Assembly (NCBI RefSeq): GCF_005217455.1
Contig: NZ_SZPQ01000015.1
Coordinates: 1-64,000 of the forward strand
DNA: 64,000 nucleotides
Source of the DNA: Martelella alba
GTDB taxonomy: Bacteria > Pseudomonadota > Gammaproteobacteria > Enterobacterales > Enterobacteriaceae
Direction of reading: 5' to 3'
Shown here piece after piece: positions 17,417 through 25,093 of this stretch. Under the pieces are notes generated by a model. That model made no database searches. It saw only the letters and a list, made by a program, of their open reading frames with translations, and had not been told where the DNA came from. Numbering within the stretch: the stretch's first letter is position 1; each line of letters begins with the position of its first letter. The position numbers and the translations under genes are program-made.

Positions 17417-18340
17417 ATGTTTGATATTGTATTGCCGGGGTACGATCATATCGCGGCAAGGGAATATTTTTCCGCAAACTTGCTTGCTTCAATCAATTAT
17501 CTTAGTGAATTTTATGAGCTGAAAAAAACGGTAAAACCCCCGCCGCTGACCTGGCAGGTTTGTGCCGCGCATTATCTTGCTATGCGATGCGCCGAGTCTG
17601 AAGCCCATGGCGAGGCAATCAAGTACCTGGAATATCTGAACACGGTCTCGCCCGCGGAAGGCATCGCCGTCTCTCCTTTGACCGTCGACGACCATTCTTT
17701 CCAAACCGCAATGATGTTGAAGATCATCAAGGACGATCGCGAGCTCGGTTTCGGGTTTTGCAATGACTTGCAACTGGCGGCCGTTGAAACCGAAAAAATC
17801 TATCAGGCCCTTGATGTCATCCAGGACTATGCGCCGGCGGCCTATGATGAAATCCATACCTACCTGCATGCCGTCCATCTGACCCGCGAGACGGAGGATG
17901 GCTCGCGATTTATGCGTTCGGGCACTAATTTTTATATGTGGGGCATGATGTTCGTTTATGTTCATAACGAACACACGGTGCCGTATTACATTGATATTTT
18001 AGCTCATGAGTGTGGTCATACGGCGTTGAATATTCTCAATGCTTTTGATGAGCTTGTGCTAAACGATCCCTCGGAAACCTATGAGGCCCCTTTACGGGCG
18101 GATAACCGGCCCATGATCGGCTTGTTCCATGCATTTTTTGTCCTATCGCGGATTTGTTCTGTCTTTAAGCAAATTTCCCGGGCGGATGCCGACCAATATA
18201 CCGAAGAATGTCGAGAGCGATTCAATGGCGCACTGGCGAAACTCCAGGCTACGTATGTTATCGTCAAGAAAAATGCGCAATTTACGCAAGTGGGGGAGAG
18301 GATTTATAACGGTATCTGCGAATTGTGGGAGCTTGACTAA
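17417..18340 (+). CDS. HExxH protein, putative 2-oxoglutarate-dependent peptide beta-hydroxylase
   Basis: A 307-residue soluble protein. Residues 197-201 are HECGH, followed by TALNILNAFDELVLND. Downstream come EAPLRADNRPMIGLFHAFFV, with Arg227, Arg231-Pro232 and His238. This order (HExxH, then an Arg/Pro-rich segment, then a histidine) is that of the HExxH peptide-modification family (TIGR04267 type), members of which were shown to be iron and 2-oxoglutarate enzymes that hydroxylate side chains of RiPP precursors. His197, His201 and His238 are the likely metal ligands and Arg227 or Arg231 a 2-oxoglutarate contact; this is inference. GAGGA stands before the ATG. The peptide gene lies 62 bases upstream and an exporter gene 42 bases downstream. 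A simple zinc peptidase is the alternative. Confidence 0.72.
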   Translation: MFDIVLPGYDHIAAREYFSANLLASINYLSEFYELKKTVKPPPLTWQVCAAHYLAMRCAESEAHGEAIKYLEYLNTVSPAEGIAVSPLTVDDHSFQTAMMLKIIKDDRELGFGFCNDLQLAAVETEKIYQALDVIQDYAPAAYDEIHTYLHAVHLTRETEDGSRFMRSGTNFYMWGMMFVYVHNEHTVPYYIDILAHECGHTALNILNAFDELVLNDPSETYEAPLRADNRPMIGLFHAFFVLSRICSVFKQISRADADQYTEECRERFNGALAKLQATYVIVKKNAQFTQVGERIYNGICELWELD

Positions 18341-18382
18341 GTTCGAAGGGAGTTTTCGATTTTTTTCAACTGAGAGATTGGC

Positions 18383-19525
18383 GTGCGCTTATCCACTTAT
18401 TTATTCGGAAAAGAACATATAAGTATTAATTTGTGTTTCTTGTTCAACGCAATGGGCACTAATTTGTTAATGCCGTTGGCGTTATTGTATCTTGCCGGTA
18501 CCAGCTTAAGCACACAGGAGTTTATTTATCTCGGCACAGTAAAATTTTGGGCGCATGCAGTCTTTTATTTTTTTGTGGTTCCATGGATTTGCCGATTCAA
18601 TATAAAGAAAACAATTGGTTTTGCGCTTTTTATTAAATTCATTTCATTGGCGATCTTTTTTTACGGTAGTAATTTTACCGTCTGCTTGGTGGTTATGCTT
18701 GTGAATGGTTTGGCGGCCTCAATATTTTCCACTGCATCCAAATTTTATATTCGCGCCACGTCGGAGAATATCAGCGAAAGTTTCTCTGTTCGCATGACGC
18801 TTAACAATACCGGGGCGGCTATATCGCCACTGATCATCAGTGCGCTGGTATTTTTTAACATGACCTTCACCACCGCCTTAATCGCCTTGCTTTTCTTTTT
18901 TATGGTGGGCGCGCTGGCGGCGGTGGGTCTTAAGCGTTGCGAGCGAACGCAGGAACCGCCGGCGATGGCGAGGCAATTAACAGGGGTTCTCAGTCGGGAA
19001 TCCGCACTGGTTGCTACGTTAAGCATCGCATTTGCCATGCTTTATTATACGTTTGAAACGATCGTACCCCTTGAATTGGTGAAATTGGAGCTGAAAGGTC
19101 TGGTGGGGCCGGTGATGCTGCTTAATACCGTGGTCATCATCTTATGCCAAATACCGCTCTATCGGTTCATTACCCTCAAAGTGGGCGTTATCAATGCCAT
19201 GATGTTGTTTACGGCGATTTGTATTGGGTTTTTCCTGCCATACCATTTCCATTGGGTTGATTGGCCGGGGCTGTTGCTGATTGTGCTGGGGGTAACATTC
19301 CTGGAAATATTCTACGGGGCGGGGATAGAGACCGTCATTGCCTCGGCGGAAAGCGAACCTAAGGTGGCGTTGCTTGACGGCATTTCCAGCCTGGCCATCG
19401 CTATAGGTTCGGCCATGGCCGCTATGGTTTATGGCCGTTTCTTGATGTTTTTACCCTTGGTTATAACATTATTAGCGTTATCGTTTTACTTCACGCGAAG
19501 CCGCATACCGAAGGCATGCGTATGA
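18383..19525 (+). CDS. MFS transporter, probable exporter of the modified peptide
   Basis: A 380-residue membrane protein with about 11-12 hydrophobic segments of major facilitator type. The start is GTG at 18383 with GAGAG before it. The motif RMTLNNTGAAISPLI (about residues 137-151) matches the segment-5 region of drug exporters. It follows the HExxH gene by 42 bases and lies in the same strand, so the three genes form one unit. Role inferred from position: release of the peptide product, or protection from it. Its base composition is AT-rich like the rest of this locus. Confidence 0.8.
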   Translation: MRLSTYLFGKEHISINLCFLFNAMGTNLLMPLALLYLAGTSLSTQEFIYLGTVKFWAHAVFYFFVVPWICRFNIKKTIGFALFIKFISLAIFFYGSNFTVCLVVMLVNGLAASIFSTASKFYIRATSENISESFSVRMTLNNTGAAISPLIISALVFFNMTFTTALIALLFFFMVGALAAVGLKRCERTQEPPAMARQLTGVLSRESALVATLSIAFAMLYYTFETIVPLELVKLELKGLVGPVMLLNTVVIILCQIPLYRFITLKVGVINAMMLFTAICIGFFLPYHFHWVDWPGLLLIVLGVTFLEIFYGAGIETVIASAESEPKVALLDGISSLAIAIGSAMAAMVYGRFLMFLPLVITLLALSFYFTRSRIPKACV

Positions 19526-19610
19526 GCACTGTCTTGTCACATATGTCGGATAACCACTTGCTATTATTGATATTTTGGGGATTAGGTCGCAAAAGGGAAA
19601 CTTGATGATC

Positions 19611-19716
19611 TAGGGGTGGCCGGGCCTGAAGACCCGGCCGGTAACACTGACTCGTTTACAACTCACAGCAATGAATGCCTAATTATAGTGGCATTTATCG
19701 ACTAAACCTTGCCTAA
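19611..19716 (+). repeat. Two-hairpin repeat, copy 1
   Basis: Starts TAGGGGTGGCCGGG. A first stem pairs GGCCGGG (19618-19624) with CCCGGCC (19633-19639); a second pairs AATGCC (19674-19679) with GGCATT (19690-19695). Homology to copy 2 continues through TAAACCTTGCCTAAAC. It lies downstream of the PhzF gene, on its 3' side. Confidence 0.75.
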
Positions 19717-19746
19717 ACGTTATTGTGCTGTGGGCCATCGTCATGG

Positions 19747-20544
19747 CTAAACGTATAATTTCCCGGCCAGTACTGTACATGCTTCCCCCGAAAGCAGCAC
19801 CCTTCCCGACCCGGTAACAGTTAGGTGCAACGCGCCGCCGCGAGAGGATGCTTGATAAGCGGACAGTTTTTGCTCACCCAGCTTGGCCGACCAATAGACG
19901 GCCAGGGCGCAGTGCGCGGAACCGGTGACCGGATCTTCGTTAATACCGACCCAAGGCGCGAAATAACGGGAAATTATGCTGTACTCGCCGCGCGATTTCG
20001 CCGTGACGGCAATACCCCTTCCCGGAAGGGACAAAAGTTTTCCAAAATCCGGTTGAAGCGATGTCATTATCCGTTCGTCATGCACGACTATTAATTGCTT
20101 TTCGCCAAACAGGCCGTAGTCGGCAATTTCCGAAACAGCCAATCCAAGTGCTGCCAGCCGGTCTTTGTCCGGCGGCAATGACATATGGGGAGTTAATTGC
20201 GGAAAATCCAATTGAATCGACCGGCCGGCAACGCGGGCTTGCAAAGGGCCGGACAGGGTGGTGAATGTGGCCGTTTCCCCGTCGTCCAGACGCCCGCTTT
20301 GCCGCAAAATATGGCCTGTCGCCAGGGTGGCGTGACCACATAAATCGACTTCCGTTCTGGGCGTAAACCAGCGCAGCCGATAATTATCCAATGATAAAAA
20401 CGCGGTTTCGGATACCGCCATTTCCGCTGCGATATTTTGCATCAATATCGGGTTCAAGGCGCTGGGAGTGATGCAGACACCCGCGGGATTACCGGAGAAA
20501 GGACCTGAACTGAAAGCATCCACCTGATAAATATCAAGTTCCAT
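19747..20544 (-). CDS. PhzF-family isomerase/epimerase
   Basis: A 265-residue protein of the PhzF family (diaminopimelate epimerase fold). It begins MELDIYQVDAFSSGPFSGNP and contains the family glutamate in MAVSETAFL (about residue 45), RWFTPRTEVDLCGHATLATG (about 58-77) and GINEDPVTGSAHCALAVYW (about 205). The start at 20544 has AAGGAAA before it; an upstream in-frame ATG at 20628 is not needed. The function of most family members is unknown; PhzF itself isomerises a phenazine precursor, and no phenazine genes are present. It stands alone between two copies of a two-hairpin repeat. Confidence 0.9.
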   Translation of the reverse strand: MELDIYQVDAFSSGPFSGNPAGVCITPSALNPILMQNIAAEMAVSETAFLSLDNYRLRWFTPRTEVDLCGHATLATGHILRQSGRLDDGETATFTTLSGPLQARVAGRSIQLDFPQLTPHMSLPPDKDRLAALGLAVSEIADYGLFGEKQLIVVHDERIMTSLQPDFGKLLSLPGRGIAVTAKSRGEYSIISRYFAPWVGINEDPVTGSAHCALAVYWSAKLGEQKLSAYQASSRGGALHLTVTGSGRVLLSGEACTVLAGKLYV

Positions 20545-20792
20545 GGGTAATTTTCCTTGCAATGGCTTACCGACGACAGCGCTTATACGGGATAAAGCGA
20601 TTTTACTCTGAGGCATATATCCCGACAAGTATGCCTGTCTATCATTGGCGGTTCAAAAAACCTGGGGAATTTGTTGCTCGTTGACACCGCGAGGCAACTT
20701 GAATTGTCTAGAGTATATTGATTTATTCCCTGCTTCGGCCCGATTTGTCAGATTGAGCTGTGTGGGGAAGGCTGTTTTGAATTGTTTGTAAA

Positions 20793-20898
20793 TAGGGGTG
20801 GCCGGGTTTGGCGACCCGGCCGGTATTACTGACTCTTTTGAATCTTATAGCATTGAATGCCAGAGTATAATGGCATTCTGGAGTTAAACAATTCCTTA
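20793..20898 (+). repeat. Two-hairpin repeat, copy 2
   Basis: Starts TAGGGGTGGCCGGG like copy 1. Stem one pairs GGCCGGG (20800-20806) with CCCGGCC (20815-20821); stem two pairs GAATGCC (20855-20861) with GGCATTC (20872-20878). Loops differ between copies while stems are kept, which indicates selection for structure. It lies upstream of the PhzF start. An ERIC tail fragment is at 20684-20712. Confidence 0.75.
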
Positions 20899-21550
20899 AC
20901 AGATCGTTTTTACCGCAAAACAAGTTCAATACGTGAGCAGTGCAATCGGGGCTTTGCTGCTATTTCCCTTGCCGTGCGCACTTGCGCAAACTGTCGGCTT
21001 TCCATGAAACATTATCCTCCCCATACCGGCTCATGCATTGCACGGCTGCTGCTTTACCCGGAACGGGGGCATTCGATGAACCATGGCGACTCTGTCATAG
21101 GAAATACTTGTGGAGGATAGAACGGAATCACAGATGTTCCACAAGGGGAATCGATCCTGAAGACCTTTCATGTGAACCGGTGGCGCGGCTATGGCGGAGT
21201 TTGTGCGATATGACGTAATGGGGGTCCCGCCGTGAAGAGATATTGTCATTTCCTATACTATCATCGTAAGCTGATTGGAATTTTATACTCTATAAACTCG
21301 ATTTACTAGGTTAATATTTTTGATAAATCCACTATGAGAATCTTTCGGGTCTCAAGACGGCAAAAATACAGCCATAAGCCATGTTTAATCCCGAGAGAAT
21401 TGGTTAATTTTGCACCTATTTACATGCTATACGTTCTAGTTTAGTCTTCAGGAATCGCTCTTATCCCAGTTTTATTACACCTGCTGCATTCCGGTCGGCA
21501 CTGTCGGAAATAAAAAAACCAACACGAAAAATAACATTATGGAGCCTGAT
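20899..21550. other. Gap without recognisable gene
   Basis: About 650 bases with short open frames only. None has both a good ribosome site and a recognisable protein. The last 300 bases are AT-rich and must carry the promoter of the ABC operon. Confidence 0.4.
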
Positions 21551-22534
21551 ATGTCCGCAATTATTGGCAAGTTAACCACAATGACCTCAGTGGGCTTGTG
21601 TGCCCTCTTGACCGCATTCACGCCACTCGCCCATGGGGCGGATTCTGCGAAATGCGATAAAATGTATACCATTGGTTTTAGTCATCCGGTCGGCGAGTCG
21701 CAATTTGCCATTGCCTTAAAAAAGAAAGTGGTAGCCGCCGGGCAGCAGCGAGGCTGCGTTAAGGTTTTGCTGGATAATACCCACCAAAGCAATCTCGAAT
21801 CCCAGCGCGCCACGCTGGAAAGCTGGGTCACGCGACGAGTCGACGCCATTGTGGTATTGCCTGTCGAGGCCACCGCGTTGGACGGTTTACGCGTCAAGGC
21901 CCAGAAGAAAGGCATTAAATGGCTGACCTATGCGGGCGCGACGCCGGGTTCGGACGGGGCCGTCGGTTTTGATAATACCCAGAGCGGCGACCTGGTGGCC
22001 AAAGATGCGCTGAGCTGGGTTAAAAAACGTTATCCCAACGGCGGCATTACCGCGGCGGTGACCACTTTGACGCCGTTGAAAGGCTTTGCCGGCCGTTGGG
22101 AGGAACCCATTACGCTATTCAAGGCGGCGGGTTTGCCCATTGTGTCGCAGCAAGATTGCGCGACCCAGGCTTGCGGTATGCAAATTGCCGAGGATGCCCT
22201 GCGCCAGCACCCCAATCTGCGGGTATTCATCGGCATCAATGATGACGCGGCGCTCGGCGCGTTGCGGGCGTTCAAGAATGCCGGCGTTAACCCCGGCGAT
22301 GTGTATATCGCCGGCCAGGATGGCACCGTCGAGGGGTTGGAGGCGGTGAAACAGGGCGGCGCTTATCGCGCCTCCGCCGCCATCCTTCTCGACGACCTGG
22401 CGAAATCCATTATCGACAATTCCATTGCCGCCATTACCGGCAAAGGACGCACCGATTATCAGACCGCCGTGGAATTGGGCACATTGCGCCATCCGCAACG
22501 GCTTGATGCGTTGATTGCGCAATACAAGGACTGA
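21551..22534 (+). CDS. Sugar-type ABC transporter substrate-binding protein
   Basis: A 327-residue periplasmic binding protein of the ribose/galactose type (Peripla_BP_4). Signal peptide about 1-29, ending PLAHGA before DSAKCDKMYTIGFSH. Features include THQSNLESQRATLESWVTRR, VDAIVVLPVEATALDG and the hinge-region GINDDAALGALRAFKNAGV (about residues 225-243). Two cysteine pairs may form disulphides. The ATG at 21551 is chosen because GGAG stands six bases before it. It is the first gene of an importer operon that ends in a dimethylformamidase-like hydrolase. Confidence 0.9.
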   Translation: MSAIIGKLTTMTSVGLCALLTAFTPLAHGADSAKCDKMYTIGFSHPVGESQFAIALKKKVVAAGQQRGCVKVLLDNTHQSNLESQRATLESWVTRRVDAIVVLPVEATALDGLRVKAQKKGIKWLTYAGATPGSDGAVGFDNTQSGDLVAKDALSWVKKRYPNGGITAAVTTLTPLKGFAGRWEEPITLFKAAGLPIVSQQDCATQACGMQIAEDALRQHPNLRVFIGINDDAALGALRAFKNAGVNPGDVYIAGQDGTVEGLEAVKQGGAYRASAAILLDDLAKSIIDNSIAAITGKGRTDYQTAVELGTLRHPQRLDALIAQYKD

Positions 22535-22536
22535 TC

Positions 22537-24030
22537 ATGACCATCGATCTCACCGGCCAAGGTCTCTCTATACGCGCGCTACGTAAAGCATTCGGCGCGC
22601 AGGATGTGCTGCGCGGCATCAATCTCGATATCAAGGCCGGCGAAGTTCATGCTCTGCTGGGACCCAACGGCGCGGGAAAATCGACGTTATTGGGATGTCT
22701 TAGCGGCGCGGTCACGCCGGATTCCGGGGAAATCATTCTGGGTGACCGTGCTTATCGACAGTTTACGCCGACCTCGGCCTTCGAAGCCGGGATCGCCAGT
22801 ATTTATCAGCATTTTCAGTTAATTGGATCGTTGACCGTCAGCGACAATATTTTTCTGGAAAACGAAATGCGCAACGCTTTCGGCGCGTTGCGTAAACGCG
22901 AACAACTGCAGCGAAGCCGTGAGATTCTGGAATCCCTGGGCGTCAATGTCGAGCCTGGCCGGCTGGTGGAAGAATTGAGCGTGGGCGAACAACAGACGGT
23001 TGAGATCGCCCGGGCGCTGCTCAAAGAACCTTCGGTATTGATATTGGATGAACCGACGGCGGCGCTAAGTGAACACGAAATTACCGCATTACTGGATTTG
23101 GTCCGTCGGCTGGCGCAGGAACACGGCTTGATTATCATCTACGTAACCCATCTGCTGCGTGAAGTATTGGAGGTAGCGGATACCGTGACAGTCCTGCGTG
23201 ACGGGGACATATTGTGGACCCGGCCCATTGAAGCGCTCAACCTGGATGATCTGGTGCATGCCATTTCGCCGGAAAACCGTATAACCCGCCGGGAAGGTGA
23301 TACCTGTCTTCACACGCCGTTAATCGATTTCAAAAATTACCGCTCCACCTGGACCGGCCCGGTGGATTTGTCGGTACGCGAAGGGGAAATCGTCGGGGTT
23401 TTCGGTCTGTTGGGATCAGGACGCACCAACTTGCTTGAAGGGTTGGCCGGCGTCAGGCGCGCCACGGGCCAACTGCTGCTCAGGGGCAGGGATATCGCCT
23501 GTCAATCCCCGCGCAAAGCCCGTCGGCGGGGCATTGTACTGGTTGCCTCAGACCGCCAGGAACAATCCCTGTTCGCCAGTATGAGCGCGCTGGATAACTT
23601 GTTGCTTCCCCATTATGACCTCCTGTCCAGACCATGGCGGCGTTTCCGGCATGAGCGCTCTCTTTTTGCCGGACTGGCGGAACGGGTGGGTTTGAAACCG
23701 CCGGATCCGGAGCGTGAGGGCGCCCAGTTTTCCGGCGGCAATGCCCAGAAACTTATGGTCGGGCGTTGGATGACAGGTGTCGACAGCAGTCATTTATTGC
23801 TGCTCGACGAGCCTACCCAGGGAGTGGATATCGGCGCGCGTCACGATCTTTACGAATTGATCCGTGGTTATGCGGCTCAATCCGGGCATGCGGTGATATT
23901 CGCCTCCAGCGATCCGGAGGAGATTGTGGCGTTGGCCGATCGGGTGATTATCCTGGTGGAGGGACGGATGACCGATGTCGTGTCTCCCCATATCGGCGAA
24001 GAAAAATTGTTATCCCTGGCGCACGGCTGA
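22537..24030 (+). CDS. Sugar-type ABC transporter ATP-binding protein, two domains
   Basis: A 497-residue ATPase with two nucleotide-binding domains, as in RbsA/MglA. Domain 1 has GPNGAGKST (about residue 45), LSVGEQQTVEIARAL and LILDEPTAAL. Domain 2 has a degenerate Walker A (GLLGSGRTNLLEG, about 290), FSGGNAQKLMVGRWM and LLLLDEPTQGVDIG. The degenerate second site is normal for this family. It starts two bases after the binding-protein stop. Confidence 0.93.
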   Translation: MTIDLTGQGLSIRALRKAFGAQDVLRGINLDIKAGEVHALLGPNGAGKSTLLGCLSGAVTPDSGEIILGDRAYRQFTPTSAFEAGIASIYQHFQLIGSLTVSDNIFLENEMRNAFGALRKREQLQRSREILESLGVNVEPGRLVEELSVGEQQTVEIARALLKEPSVLILDEPTAALSEHEITALLDLVRRLAQEHGLIIIYVTHLLREVLEVADTVTVLRDGDILWTRPIEALNLDDLVHAISPENRITRREGDTCLHTPLIDFKNYRSTWTGPVDLSVREGEIVGVFGLLGSGRTNLLEGLAGVRRATGQLLLRGRDIACQSPRKARRRGIVLVASDRQEQSLFASMSALDNLLLPHYDLLSRPWRRFRHERSLFAGLAERVGLKPPDPEREGAQFSGGNAQKLMVGRWMTGVDSSHLLLLDEPTQGVDIGARHDLYELIRGYAAQSGHAVIFASSDPEEIVALADRVIILVEGRMTDVVSPHIGEEKLLSLAHG

Positions 24031-24065
24031 CAAGCGGCCCGCGTCTTGTTTATGGCGGAATATCC

Positions 24066-25082
24066 ATGTCGACTTCCCTGAAGAATTCTTCCCAGACGCT
24101 GTTTGACGCCAAATCGGGCGTCGAGGCCGGTACGGCCGGCGTCAAACATATCGGGTTAATGATAACCCGCTGGATTTTACCGGTGGCCACCGTGGCGCTG
24201 ATGGTCTGGTTTTCTACGCAAACACCGGTTTTTCTCACGGTGGATAATTTATTGTCCATTGCCACCCAGAATACGCCGACGTTCATCGTCGCCAGCGTTT
24301 TCGCTTTGCTGATGATGGCGGGGTATGTCGATCTTTCGGTGGGGTCGGTGTTGGCGCTGGTCGGCGTATCCGCCGGACTGGCCTTGAACGCCTGGGGATT
24401 GTGGCCGGGTATTCTGGTGGGCCTGGCCGTGGGGATTATCGCGGGCGTTATCAACGGCGTGCTGATCGGCATGTTGTCCTTTTCACCCATTGTGGTGACC
24501 TTGGGGGGACTCGCGGCGGCCCGTGGTCTTGCCCAATATCTGGGGCAAGGGTCCATTTACGGTTTTCCGAACGCCTTCGCCGATTTCGGTTCCAACGCCA
24601 GTTTCGGTATACCGAACCTGGTGATTGTCGCGGTGTTGGTGGGTATTGCCTGTGTTATCGCCTCAACCTGTTTTCCGGTAGGCCGCAAGATCATCGCCAT
24701 CGGCGTGAATCCCCGGGCGGCTTTCCTGATAGGCATCCGCGTGCGCCTGATTGTGACGATACTGTATAGCCTTACCGGCCTGGCGGTGGGCATCGCCGGC
24801 CTGTTGCAGATAGCGCGCCTGAACAGCGCGCCATCGGGCACGCTGGGAGAGGGATTCGAGGTCATTGTCCTGACCGCCGTGCTGTTGGGCGGCGTCCCCT
24901 TCACCGGTGGGAAAGGCAGCATCTGGCGGGTGCTGGTGGGCGTATGGCTGATCGGTACGCTGAGCAACGGTCTAATTCTTATGGATATCGGCACCGAGCT
25001 CAGCGGTATCATCACCGGCGGTGTGTTGGTGCTGGCCGCGGCACTGGAGGCCGCGCGGTATTTCATTCATAAAACCCGTTAA
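24066..25082 (+). CDS. Sugar-type ABC transporter permease
   Basis: A 338-residue RbsC-type permease with about eight to ten membrane segments. The family motif GYVDLSVGSVLALVGVSAG (about residues 85-103) and RKIIAIGVNPRAAFLIGIRV (cytoplasmic loop) are clear. The start at 24066 is used; a longer open frame reaching into the ATPase gene is in a frame that gives no membrane protein before this point. It forms the channel of the importer and is followed after 11 bases by the hydrolase gene. Confidence 0.92.
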   Translation: MSTSLKNSSQTLFDAKSGVEAGTAGVKHIGLMITRWILPVATVALMVWFSTQTPVFLTVDNLLSIATQNTPTFIVASVFALLMMAGYVDLSVGSVLALVGVSAGLALNAWGLWPGILVGLAVGIIAGVINGVLIGMLSFSPIVVTLGGLAAARGLAQYLGQGSIYGFPNAFADFGSNASFGIPNLVIVAVLVGIACVIASTCFPVGRKIIAIGVNPRAAFLIGIRVRLIVTILYSLTGLAVGIAGLLQIARLNSAPSGTLGEGFEVIVLTAVLLGGVPFTGGKGSIWRVLVGVWLIGTLSNGLILMDIGTELSGIITGGVLVLAAALEAARYFIHKTR

Positions 25083-25093
25083 GGAGCGAATGC

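Noticed and set aside
20857..21249. Several 70-90 residue frames upstream of the ABC operon
   Set aside because: They overlap each other in different frames, include the structured repeat, and show no family pattern.
23766..24065. N-terminal extension of the ABC permease frame
   Set aside because: It overlaps the ATPase gene and encodes a low-complexity shadow; the ATG at 24066 gives the normal permease start.
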